Positions 45,263 through 53,289 of a stretch of DNA of 64,000 nucleotides are shown piece by piece. The position numbers and the translations under genes were made by a program. The first letter of the stretch is position 1. Every line of letters begins with the position of its first letter. Below the pieces are notes generated by a model. That model saw nothing but the letters and a program-made list of their open reading frames with translations, ran no database searches and had not been told where the DNA came from. The DNA is from Lachnospiraceae bacterium (lineage in GTDB: Bacteria > Bacillota > Clostridia > Lachnospirales > Lachnospiraceae): the NCBI GenBank assembly GCA_016286035.1, contig JAEERY010000075.1:62001-126000 (forward strand). The letters run 5' to 3'.

Positions 45263-46897
45263 ATGAACTCTGGTATTTTACTGGAATTGGCGGGAGGTCT
45301 CGGCCTTTTCCTTTTTGGCATGTCACTGATGAGTGAGAGCATAGAGAAAGCTGCTGGTGCCAAGCTCAGAGGAATACTCGCTATGTTCACAAAGAACAAG
45401 CTTATGGGTACTCTGGTCGGTTTTATATTTACCGGCATCATACAGTCATCCAGTGCCTGCACTGTTATGGTGGTCAGCTTTGTTAATGCGGGACTTATGG
45501 AACTGACTCAGGCAGCGGGAGTTATATTTGGCGCCAATATCGGTACAACCGTAACTTCACAGTTGGTATCGTTTAATCTTTCAAAGGTTGCGCCTTTGTT
45601 TGTGCTTGCGGGCGTGCTCGTCGTAATGTTCTGCAAGAACGAGACTGTAAAAAAACTCGGTGATATCGTCCTGGGATTCGGAATACTGTTCATGGGACTG
45701 TCTCTTATGAGCGGATCCATGGCCGGACTTAAGGAATCGCAGGATGTGGTCGATGCACTGGCAGGGCTTAACAATCCCTTCCTAGCCGTGCTTTTGGGAA
45801 CGGTAGTGACCAGTGTTATACAGAGTTCTTCGGTTACTGTCAGCATCATACTGCTGATGGCAAATCAGGGACTTTTGGATCTTAAGATATGCCTGTTTGT
45901 TATCCTGGGATGTAACATAGGAGCCTGCAGCTCGGCTATGATCGCATCATTATCAGGTAAAAAGAACGCAAAGAGAGCGGCTCTCATACATCTTCTGTTC
46001 AATATCGTGGGAACAGTCATATTCTTTGTACTGTTTCTGTTTGTGGGAGATTCGTTTGTGGATATGGTATCGCGCATATCGGCAGACAACGGACGATTTG
46101 TCGCTAATGCGCATACTATCATAAAGATAGTCCAGGTAGTAATGCTCCTCCCGTTCTCGAACCTTTTGGTAAAGCTAACCTATCTTTTTGTTCCCGGTGA
46201 GGATGTAAAGGTAGGATACAGAGAGAGCTACACCCTTAAATATATCGGAAATAAAGTTGTGTTCAACCCGGCCACCGCGGTTGTTGAAGTTATAAACGAG
46301 CTTGAGCGTATGGCAGATCTTGCCGGAGAGAACCTAAACAGAGCCATGAATGCTCTGATAACCCTCGATCAGGAGGATATAGACGAAGTATACGAGGTTG
46401 AAAAGAACATCAACTTCCTAAACAAGGCAATAACAGGCTATATGGTTAAGATAAACCAGACGACACTTCCCATCGAAGACCTTAAGAGTATCGGTGCGCT
46501 TTTCCATGTGGCAAATGATATAGAAAGAGTCGGTGACCATGCCGAGAACATCGCGGATGCGGCGGTTACCAGAAAAGAGCAGGATATTGTGTTCAGCAAA
46601 CAGGCCCAGCGTGAGATGGGACAGATGCTGGATCTGGTAAATGACTGTTACAGATATTCTGTTGAAATGTTTGCTCACGGAAAAGATGAGCATATGCAGG
46701 ATATCATCGACCTGGAAGACAAGATAGATAATCTGGAGAGAGAGTTCCAGCAGACTCATGTTGAGAGACTCAAGAACAACGAATGTACGCCTGATGCGGG
46801 TATGATCTATTCGGATATTCTGTCAGGACTTGAGAGAATAGCTGACCATGCGGTCAACATAGCATTCTCGATATCGGAAAGTGAAAATGAAGTTTAG
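45263..46897 (+). CDS. Na/Pi cotransporter family protein with C-terminal PhoU-like domain
   Basis: 544 residues. Two Na/Pi-cotransporter repeats with the QSSSA motifs (FTGIIQSSSACTVMVVSF and VVTSVIQSSSVTVSIILL), about eight membrane helices, and GANIGTTVTSQL / GCNIGACSSAMIASL loops. From about residue 340 the sequence becomes helical and PhoU-like (VINELERMADLAGENLNRAM, ADHAVNIAFSISE). Homologues import phosphate, or in some bacteria influence its efflux or signalling. It is followed by an overlapping wall-hydrolase gene. The ribosome binding site is AGAGGA. Confidence 0.92.
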   Translation: MNSGILLELAGGLGLFLFGMSLMSESIEKAAGAKLRGILAMFTKNKLMGTLVGFIFTGIIQSSSACTVMVVSFVNAGLMELTQAAGVIFGANIGTTVTSQLVSFNLSKVAPLFVLAGVLVVMFCKNETVKKLGDIVLGFGILFMGLSLMSGSMAGLKESQDVVDALAGLNNPFLAVLLGTVVTSVIQSSSVTVSIILLMANQGLLDLKICLFVILGCNIGACSSAMIASLSGKKNAKRAALIHLLFNIVGTVIFFVLFLFVGDSFVDMVSRISADNGRFVANAHTIIKIVQVVMLLPFSNLLVKLTYLFVPGEDVKVGYRESYTLKYIGNKVVFNPATAVVEVINELERMADLAGENLNRAMNALITLDQEDIDEVYEVEKNINFLNKAITGYMVKINQTTLPIEDLKSIGALFHVANDIERVGDHAENIADAAVTRKEQDIVFSKQAQREMGQMLDLVNDCYRYSVEMFAHGKDEHMQDIIDLEDKIDNLEREFQQTHVERLKNNECTPDAGMIYSDILSGLERIADHAVNIAFSISESENEV

Positions 46898-47915
46898 ATT
46901 TAATTTTTTGCCAAAAACTGCATTATTGTGCTCAGTTGTTCTAATGGCTTTCCCCATGGGAGTTAAGGCTGAAAACAAGATGGCGGATGCCGTATCACCT
47001 GCGGGTGTGGGAAGTCTGCTTGATACAGTCATGACCGAAGAGGAATACCTTGCGGCTGCCGAGGACACTTCCCTTACTTTCGGATACAACAATCTGGGTG
47101 TATCCGATGTTGAGAACCATCTTAATGTAAGAGAAGCTCCCAGTACCGATGCAAAGCTTGTCGGTAAGATGACTAACAACTGCGGCTGTGAGATAATGGA
47201 GAGCGAAGGCGAATGGTACCATGTCGTATCCGGCGAGGTTGAAGGATGGGTACATTCTGATTATCTTCTTACGGGAGCAAAGGCGATCCTTCGTGCCAAT
47301 GAAGTTGTGACAAAGATGGCAAGAGCCACCGAAGGAGGTCTCAGAGTAAGAAGTGAGGCCAATACGGACTGCGAGATAATCACCACCATGGGAGAGGGCG
47401 AGAGGCTTGAAGTTATAGAAGAACTTGACGGATGGATCAAAGTATCTCTTGATGATGAGGAAGCATATATATCCGCAGATTATGCGATAGTTGAAGAGGA
47501 ACTTGACACCGCGATAACGATGACTGAGCTTTTGTACGGCGAGGGCGTATCGGATGTCAGAGTTGAGATATGTCAGTATGCAAAAGAATTTTTGGGTAAC
47601 AGATATGTATGGGGAGGAAGCAGTCTGACCAAGGGTACGGATTGTTCCGGATTCACCATGAGTGTTTATAAGAAGTATGGTATATCATTGCCGCATTCAT
47701 CCGTTGCGCAGTCTAAGATGGGTACAAAGGTATCGCTTTCCGAGGCAAAAGCGGGCGATCTGGTATTCTATGCAAAGGGCGGAACCGTAAACCATGTAGG
47801 TATCTATATCGGAAACGGTCAGGTCATCCATGCTTCTAATCCCAAGCAGGGTATAAAGATATCACCGGTGGGTTACAGAACTATCCACAGCATCAGACAG
47901 TATATCTATGATTGA
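46887..47915 (+). CDS. Secreted NlpC/P60 endopeptidase with two SH3b domains
   Basis: 342 residues from the ATG at 46887 (a GTG two codons earlier is also possible). Signal peptide (FNFLPKTALLCSVVLMAFPMGVKA), two SH3b repeats (about 70-125 NVREAPSTDAKLVGKM.., about 145-205 LRVRSEANTDCEIITTM..), then an NlpC/P60 domain with catalytic Cys253 (GTDCSGFT), His303 (NHVGIYIG) and His315 (IHASNP). It likely cuts peptidoglycan stem peptides. It overlaps the preceding transporter by 11 nt and the following kinase by 8 nt, so all are probably one transcript. Confidence 0.92.
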   Translation: MKFRFNFLPKTALLCSVVLMAFPMGVKAENKMADAVSPAGVGSLLDTVMTEEEYLAAAEDTSLTFGYNNLGVSDVENHLNVREAPSTDAKLVGKMTNNCGCEIMESEGEWYHVVSGEVEGWVHSDYLLTGAKAILRANEVVTKMARATEGGLRVRSEANTDCEIITTMGEGERLEVIEELDGWIKVSLDDEEAYISADYAIVEEELDTAITMTELLYGEGVSDVRVEICQYAKEFLGNRYVWGGSSLTKGTDCSGFTMSVYKKYGISLPHSSVAQSKMGTKVSLSEAKAGDLVFYAKGGTVNHVGIYIGNGQVIHASNPKQGIKISPVGYRTIHSIRQYIYD

Positions 47916-49704
47916 CAAAGCGTTGAACAGAAGATTTATACAGGGGATGTATTCCGTTTTTACGGCTGTTTTTGTCCTATTTATCATTGTGATAGGTATG
48001 AGGGGCAAGAGCCAGACTGTGGAGAACACCTGTTATAGGATCAATCTGGAGGGCTCTTACAGTTTGGATGGTGGGAGCACTTTTAATGAACTGAACAACA
48101 ATGCGCCCATTGCGATCACGGGTGAAAAAAGCATGATCATAAGGGGCCATTTTGACAGGTATATCGACGGCAAGAGACCGATATACATGTTTGTGCAGGG
48201 GCTCAAGGTAAAGGTCTTCATCAATAACAAGCTCATCTTAAACCATAATGACGGAACAGGCGGTTCATGGACATATTTTACGGTCGATAGCATAGCCGCT
48301 AACGATGATGTATACATTGAGCTTTCAATGGATGACACATACCTGTACAATGTACAGTTCGGAAAATTTGTAAACAGGATATTTGAGGCTGACAGATATG
48401 GACTGATCATGCATCTGTTCGCTCAGTATTTCATACATATCATTGTATGCCTGGTAATCCTTATACTGGGAGCCGGCATTCTTATATACTTTGAATGTTT
48501 CAAAGGTATAAAGGATTACAATTCCGAGGGTCTTATCTCCTGCGGAATGATGATGATTACCGGATCGCTTACATGTTTTGCTGATAATAACTACATCACG
48601 CTGCTTGTCAGAAATCTGTATTATCTGAGATTCAGCGACCTGATCATGCAGTCGCTGCTCGTCATGTTCATAGCGGCTTATCTTAAAAGATATGTTTCGT
48701 CAAGAGAGTCGAAGAAGAGATGTTATCTTATCGTGTTTACGATGGTTACTTTTTTCACCATTTATATGATAAGATATATACTGACTGATAGCATTCAGGA
48801 TTTCGACTGGCTTTTCATCTGCTTTGTGGTTGCGGTCATCGCTCTGCTGTGCATTGAATTAAGAGACGTATACATCGAAGGACTTAACATGCCGGGACAG
48901 AACAGGCTTGCGTTTGATTCCATGGTGCTTCTTGTTTTGGCGATAATAATAGAGATGTTCTACTACATCATGACAGGTACTTTTATTGTCAGAGTCTTGG
49001 AGATCTGCATGCTGGTATTTTCAATCATGCAGTACTACCTGCTGGTATCCACGAATGTCGATAACTACCATCAGGCGCAGAGAGCCAGAGAACTTGAGAA
49101 CGAGCTTACGCAGAACAAGGTAAAGCTGATGCTCGGCCAGATACAGCCGCACTTCCTTTATAATGCCATCGGTACGATAAGAGCGCTTTGTGTAAGGGAA
49201 CCGAAAGAGGCAAGGAACGCGCTAGACTACTTTGCAAAATATTTAAGAGCAAATATGGATTCGATCACCGAAGAGGGGTGCATCCCCTTTACCAAGGAAC
49301 TTGATCACGTAAAGAGCTATCTGTATATCGAAAAACTCAGATTCGGAGATCTGCTCACGATCGAATATGATATAAGAACAACCGGATTCGAGTGTCCGCC
49401 GCTTACACTTCAGACCATGGTCGAGAATGCGGTAAAACACGGACTGCTGCCTAAAAAAGAGGGCGGAAAACTGAAGATAACGACATTGGAGACTGCTGAT
49501 TATTTTGAGCTGAAGGTAGAGGATGACGGTGTCGGATTTGACAGTGCCAAGCCTTTGGAGGAAGGCAGAAGTCATATCGGTGTAGAAAACACAAGACAGC
49601 GTGTAATGGCACTTTGTAACGGAACACTAAATATCGGAAGCCGGTTGGGTGAAGGTACGACGATAACGATAACCATTCCGAAAAAGAAAAAACAGAGGGG
49701 ATAG
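47908..49704 (+). CDS. LytS/YesM-type sensor histidine kinase with extracellular and 7TM regions
   Basis: 598 residues. A first TM helix (about 12-28), an extracellular beta-rich domain (about 32-155), about seven membrane helices (about 165-380) in a 7TMR-DISM-like arrangement, a short coiled coil (QRARELENELTQNKVKLM), His_kinase domain with GQIQPHFLYNAIGTI (phospho-His), and HATPase with NAVKHG and EDDGVGF boxes. The ligand is unknown. It overlaps the NlpC/P60 gene by 8 nt and is followed after 1 nt by its response regulator, so it forms a classical pair. Confidence 0.9.
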   Translation: MIDKALNRRFIQGMYSVFTAVFVLFIIVIGMRGKSQTVENTCYRINLEGSYSLDGGSTFNELNNNAPIAITGEKSMIIRGHFDRYIDGKRPIYMFVQGLKVKVFINNKLILNHNDGTGGSWTYFTVDSIAANDDVYIELSMDDTYLYNVQFGKFVNRIFEADRYGLIMHLFAQYFIHIIVCLVILILGAGILIYFECFKGIKDYNSEGLISCGMMMITGSLTCFADNNYITLLVRNLYYLRFSDLIMQSLLVMFIAAYLKRYVSSRESKKRCYLIVFTMVTFFTIYMIRYILTDSIQDFDWLFICFVVAVIALLCIELRDVYIEGLNMPGQNRLAFDSMVLLVLAIIIEMFYYIMTGTFIVRVLEICMLVFSIMQYYLLVSTNVDNYHQAQRARELENELTQNKVKLMLGQIQPHFLYNAIGTIRALCVREPKEARNALDYFAKYLRANMDSITEEGCIPFTKELDHVKSYLYIEKLRFGDLLTIEYDIRTTGFECPPLTLQTMVENAVKHGLLPKKEGGKLKITTLETADYFELKVEDDGVGFDSAKPLEEGRSHIGVENTRQRVMALCNGTLNIGSRLGEGTTITITIPKKKKQRG

Positions 49705-49705
49705 T

Positions 49706-50509
49706 ATGAGAGTAATATCGGTTGATGACGAACGGATCATAATGGAAGATCTCGTAGACATGATGGAGAAGATGAGCGAGATCGATGAAGTTCATGGATT
49801 CACGGATTATGAAGAGGCGCTGGAGTTTGTAAAGAACGAAGAGGTTGATGTTGCATTCCTTGATATTCATATGAGAGGTATGGACGGTGTCGAGCTTGCA
49901 AAGCGCATGAAGGTCATAAGACCCGGGATCAACATCGTATTTCTGACGGCATATGCGGATTATTCACTGGATGCGATGAAGATCCATGCATCCGGATATA
50001 TAATGAAACCTGCCTCTGAGGATGATATCAGAAAAGAGCTCGAAGATTTGAGACATCCGGTGGAGTCTGAGACACACAAGAGATTAAAAGCCCAGTGCTT
50101 TGGCAATTTCGAAATATATATCGACAACATGCCGTGTACATTCAGATATATTAAGACTAAGGAACTCATTGCCTATCTTATAGACAGAAGAGGCGCTTAT
50201 GTAACAAACGGCGAGATCCTCGGAACCCTGTGGGAAGATAAGGAAGTTACGGCTTCTTTGGAAAACTACTTAAGAAACCTTGTCGGTGATCTTAGAGCCG
50301 TGTTTAAAGAAGCGGATCTTGAGAGCGTCATCCTTAAGAAGAAGGGCATGATAGCGATCGTACCCGAAGCATTCGACTGTGACTATTACAGATGGATAGA
50401 CGGCGATGTGAGTGCGATAAATGCTTTTTCGGGAGAGTATATGAGTCAGTACAGCTGGTCAGAATATACACTTGCGGGAATAGAGAACAGGATGAGCGAG
50501 GATTACTAA
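49706..50509 (+). CDS. Response regulator with SARP-like winged-helix output
   Basis: 267 residues. REC domain (VISVDDERIIMED, phospho-Asp in VAFLDIHMRGMDG, Lys in YIMKPAS), followed by an OmpR/SARP-like winged helix (CFGNFEIYIDNMPCTFRYIKTKELIAYLIDRRGA, GEILGTLWEDKEV, YLRNLVGDLRAVF) and a short C-terminal stretch that looks like a truncated BTAD domain. It is not the LytTR type often paired with LytS kinases. Targets are unknown; the wall hydrolase in the same transcript is a candidate. Confidence 0.88.
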   Translation: MRVISVDDERIIMEDLVDMMEKMSEIDEVHGFTDYEEALEFVKNEEVDVAFLDIHMRGMDGVELAKRMKVIRPGINIVFLTAYADYSLDAMKIHASGYIMKPASEDDIRKELEDLRHPVESETHKRLKAQCFGNFEIYIDNMPCTFRYIKTKELIAYLIDRRGAYVTNGEILGTLWEDKEVTASLENYLRNLVGDLRAVFKEADLESVILKKKGMIAIVPEAFDCDYYRWIDGDVSAINAFSGEYMSQYSWSEYTLAGIENRMSEDY

Positions 50510-50516
50510 AAACCCC

Positions 50517-50545
50517 TTTACATAGAAGAAACTGTGTGATAAAAT
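50517..50545 (+). promoter_or_regulatory. SigA promoter of rpsO
   Basis: TTTACA (50517-50522), 17-nt spacer ending TGA, TAAAAT (50540-50545). The start is near 50552, leaving an ~87-nt leader. Confidence 0.7.
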
Positions 50546-50551
50546 ATGTTC

Positions 50552-50638
50552 GTTGTGTGCGTGTACTCAGATTACGGATACTCCAACCGAATCTTGGTAT
50601 AACGTGAATAGGATTTACAGATATAAAGGAGAAAAGAA
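50552..50638 (+). promoter_or_regulatory. rpsO leader with alternative stems (possible S15 autoregulation)
   Basis: Two mutually exclusive pairings are visible: GATTACGG with CCGAATC (one bulged A), and ATACTCCAA with TTGGTAT (two-nucleotide bulge, loop CCGAATC). Leaders of rpsO often bind S15 through such structures; direct evidence here is only the pairing potential. Confidence 0.4.
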
Positions 50639-50905
50639 ATGATTTCAAAAGAGAAGAAGACTGCTATCATCAATGAGTATGGTAGAAAGCCCGGTGACAC
50701 AGGTTCTCCGGAAGTTCAGATCGCTGTTCTTTCAGCACGTATCGCAGAGCTTACAGAGCACCTTAAGAGCAATCCCAAGGATCATCATTCAAGACGTGGT
50801 ATGTACAAGATGATCGGTCAGAGACGTGGCCTGCTCAATTATCTTCAGAAGACAGATCTTGAAGGATATAGAGCCCTCATAGAGAAGCTTGGTATCAGAA
50901 AATAA
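50639..50905 (+). CDS. rpsO: 30S ribosomal protein S15
   Basis: 88 residues, standard length. [47 protein letters not shown] and the C-terminal IEKLGIRK are the S15 signatures. It binds the 16S three-way junction. The ribosome binding site is AAAGGAG. pnp follows, the classic order. Confidence 0.98.
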   Translation: MISKEKKTAIINEYGRKPGDTGSPEVQIAVLSARIAELTEHLKSNPKDHHSRRGMYKMIGQRRGLLNYLQKTDLEGYRALIEKLGIRK

Positions 50906-50915
50906 GTTGACTTGA

Positions 50916-50944
50916 GAAGGCGGCTGTATCAACCGCCTTCTTTT
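50916..50944 (+). terminator. Intrinsic terminator after rpsO
   Basis: GAAGGCGG (50916-50923) and CCGCCTTC (50933-50940), 9-nt loop, TTTT. Confidence 0.85.
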
Positions 50945-50952
50945 GTTATAAA

Positions 50953-50980
50953 TTGACAATTAAAACAGGTAGAAGATTAT
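50953..50980 (+). promoter_or_regulatory. Candidate promoter of pnp
   Basis: A perfect TTGACA (50953-50958), 16-nt spacer and GATTAT (50975-50980). The start would be near 50987, inside the hairpin region described next, so this promoter would produce a transcript without the outermost stem strand. Confidence 0.5.
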
Positions 50981-51053
50981 CCCCCGAGACCACTGATGAG
51001 TCCATGAATGAGACTGTTCGTGGCATCAGCAGTAGTTTCGGTGTCTTCTACCT
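50967..51053 (+). promoter_or_regulatory. Nested four-stem hairpin in the pnp leader
   Basis: Stem 1: AGGTAGAAGA (50967-50976) with TCTTCTACCT (51044-51053). Stem 2: CGAGAC (50985-50990) with GTTTCG (51035-51040). Stem 3: CTGATG (50993-50998) with CATCAG (51024-51029). Stem 4: AGTC (50999-51002) with GACT (51012-51015). The stems nest in order, giving one long imperfect hairpin ending 33 nt before the pnp ATG. In E. coli a leader duplex cut by RNase III mediates PNPase autocontrol; a similar role here is inference. Confidence 0.65.
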
Positions 51054-51086
51054 ACTAAGCCCAAAAAGGCAGAAAAGGAGAAGAAT

Positions 51087-53177
51087 ATGTATAAGACATT
51101 CACTATGGAACTTGCAGGTCGTACACTCAGCGTTGACATAGGCAGAGTCGGTGCACAGGCTAACGGTTGTGCATTCATGCACTATGGCGATACAACTGTT
51201 CTTTCGACCGCAACAGCCAGTGAGAAGCCCAGAGACGGTATCGATTTCTTCCCTCTCTCAGTAGAGTACGAAGAGAAGATGTATGCTGTGGGAAAGATCC
51301 CTGGAGGCTTCAACAAGCGAGAAGGTAAGGCAAGCGAGAATGCTATCCTTACAAGCCGTGTTATCGATCGTCCCATGAGACCTTTGTTCCCTAAGGATTA
51401 TCGTAACGATGTAACACTAAACAACATGGTAATGAGTGTGGATCCCGAGTGCAGACCCGAGCTTGTAGCAATGCTCGGTGCAGCTATCGCAACATCAATC
51501 TCGGATATACCTTTTGACGGTCCTTGCGCAACAACACAGGTTGGCATGGTTGACGGTGAGTTCATAATCAACCCCAATCAGGAGCAGTGGAAGAGCGGAG
51601 ATCTTAATCTTACAGTTGCTTCAACAAGCGAGAAGGTTATCATGATCGAGGCAGGTGCAAATGAGATACCAGAAGCAAAGATGATCGAGGCTATCTACAT
51701 GGCACATGCTGTAAACCAGGAGATCATCGCATTCATCAACAAGATGGTTGAGGAAGTAGGTAAGACAAAGCACGAGTACACAAGCTGTGCAATACCTGAA
51801 GAACTTTTTGCAGCTATGAAGGAGATCGTTACTCCCGAGCAGATGGAAGAGGCAGTATTCACAGATGTTAAGCAGGTAAGAGAAGAGAATATCCGCCAGA
51901 TCAAGGAAAAGCTCACAGAGGCATTTGCCGAGAACGAAGAGTGGCTTGCCCTCCTTGATGAGGCTGTATATCAGTACCAGAAGAAGACTGTAAGAAAGAT
52001 GATCTTAAAGGATCACAAGCGTCCCGACGGTCGTGAGATCACACAGATCCGTCCTCTTGCAGCTGAGGTTGATCTTATTCCAAGAGTACACGGTTCTGCA
52101 ATGTTCACTCGTGGACAGACACAGATCTGTAATGTTACGACGCTTGCTCCTCTTTCAGAGATGCAAAAGATCGACGGTCTTGATTCAAACGAGACCGCAA
52201 AGAGATATATGCACCAATACAACTTCCCTGCATATTCTGTAGGTGAGACAAAGGTAAGCCGTGGTCCCGGACGTCGTGAGATCGGTCACGGAGCATTGGC
52301 TGAGCGTGCACTTATCGCAGTACTTCCCAGCGAGGAAGAGTTCCCTTATGCTATAAGGACCGTATCTGAGACATTCGAGTCAAACGGTTCTACATCAATG
52401 GCTTCAACATGTGCATCATGCATGTCACTCATGGCTGCAGGTGTTCCGATAAAGAAGATGGTAGCAGGTATCAGTTGCGGTCTTGTAACAGGCGAGACAG
52501 ATGACGATTTCGTACTTCTTACAGATATCCAGGGTCTTGAGGACTTCTTCGGAGACATGGACTTCAAGGTTACAGGTACAACAGAAGGTATCACAGCGAT
52601 CCAGATGGATATCAAGATCCACGGTCTTACAAGACCTATAGTTGAAGGCGCTATCGCAAGATGCCGTGAAGCAAGACTTTACATCATGGATAACTGCATG
52701 AAGCCTGCTATATCAGCTCCCAGACCGACAGTTAACGAGTATGCTCCCAAGATCATATCTCTCCAGATCGATCCTGAGAAGATCGGTGAGGTCGTTGGAC
52801 AGAGAGGTAAGACGATCAATGAGATCATCGCTCGTACAGATGTTAAGATCGATATCACAGATGACGGTAAGGTATCTGTATGCGGTACAGACAAGGCTAT
52901 GATGGACAAGGCTGTTGACATGATCAAGACTATCACAACAGACTTCGAAGCAGGTCAGGTATTCAAGGGTGTTGTAGTTAGCATAAAGGAGTTTGGCGCA
53001 TTCGTTGAGTTTGCTCCCGGCAAGGAAGGTATGGTACACATCTCTAAGATATCTAAAGAGCGTATCAACCGCGTAGAAGATGTACTTACACTTGGCGACA
53101 AGGTTACAGTAGTATGCCTCGGCAAGGACAAGATGGGAAGAATGAGCTTCTCAATGAAGGATGTCGCACAGGCATAA
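51087..53177 (+). CDS. pnp: Polyribonucleotide nucleotidyltransferase (PNPase)
   Basis: 696 residues. Two RNase PH-like cores (first FMHYGDTTVLSTATAS; second GSAMFTRGQTQICNVTTLA with SRGPGRREIGHGALAERAL and the catalytic TDIQGLEDFFGDMDFKVTGT region), a helical linker, a KH domain (EKIGEVVGQRGKTINEIIARTDVKIDI) and an S1 domain (VFKGVVVSIKEFGAFVEFAPGKEGMVHISKI). It degrades RNA 3'-5' phosphorolytically. Codon use is more biased than its neighbours, which fits high expression. The ribosome binding site is AAAGGAG. It is preceded by a strong leader hairpin. Confidence 0.98.
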   Translation: MYKTFTMELAGRTLSVDIGRVGAQANGCAFMHYGDTTVLSTATASEKPRDGIDFFPLSVEYEEKMYAVGKIPGGFNKREGKASENAILTSRVIDRPMRPLFPKDYRNDVTLNNMVMSVDPECRPELVAMLGAAIATSISDIPFDGPCATTQVGMVDGEFIINPNQEQWKSGDLNLTVASTSEKVIMIEAGANEIPEAKMIEAIYMAHAVNQEIIAFINKMVEEVGKTKHEYTSCAIPEELFAAMKEIVTPEQMEEAVFTDVKQVREENIRQIKEKLTEAFAENEEWLALLDEAVYQYQKKTVRKMILKDHKRPDGREITQIRPLAAEVDLIPRVHGSAMFTRGQTQICNVTTLAPLSEMQKIDGLDSNETAKRYMHQYNFPAYSVGETKVSRGPGRREIGHGALAERALIAVLPSEEEFPYAIRTVSETFESNGSTSMASTCASCMSLMAAGVPIKKMVAGISCGLVTGETDDDFVLLTDIQGLEDFFGDMDFKVTGTTEGITAIQMDIKIHGLTRPIVEGAIARCREARLYIMDNCMKPAISAPRPTVNEYAPKIISLQIDPEKIGEVVGQRGKTINEIIARTDVKIDITDDGKVSVCGTDKAMMDKAVDMIKTITTDFEAGQVFKGVVVSIKEFGAFVEFAPGKEGMVHISKISKERINRVEDVLTLGDKVTVVCLGKDKMGRMSFSMKDVAQA

Positions 53178-53200
53178 ATCAAATTACGATTTAAATTTAT

Positions 53201-53233
53201 ACAAGGTTGGGTCGCTTGACCTGACCTTGTTTT
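53201..53233 (+). terminator. Intrinsic terminator after pnp
   Basis: ACAAGGT (53201-53207) with ACCTTGT (53224-53230), inner GGTC/GACC pairing, then a T-run. Confidence 0.75.
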
Positions 53234-53289
53234 ATGTACGGAGTATAAAATATCATCCGTATATCTAAAGTATCACGAAAGGTTTATAT

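Noticed and set aside
50991-51053. CTGATGAG in the pnp leader as a hammerhead ribozyme core
   Set aside because: The GAAA core and the stem II/III arrangement are missing; the bases are better explained as stem 3 of the nested hairpin.
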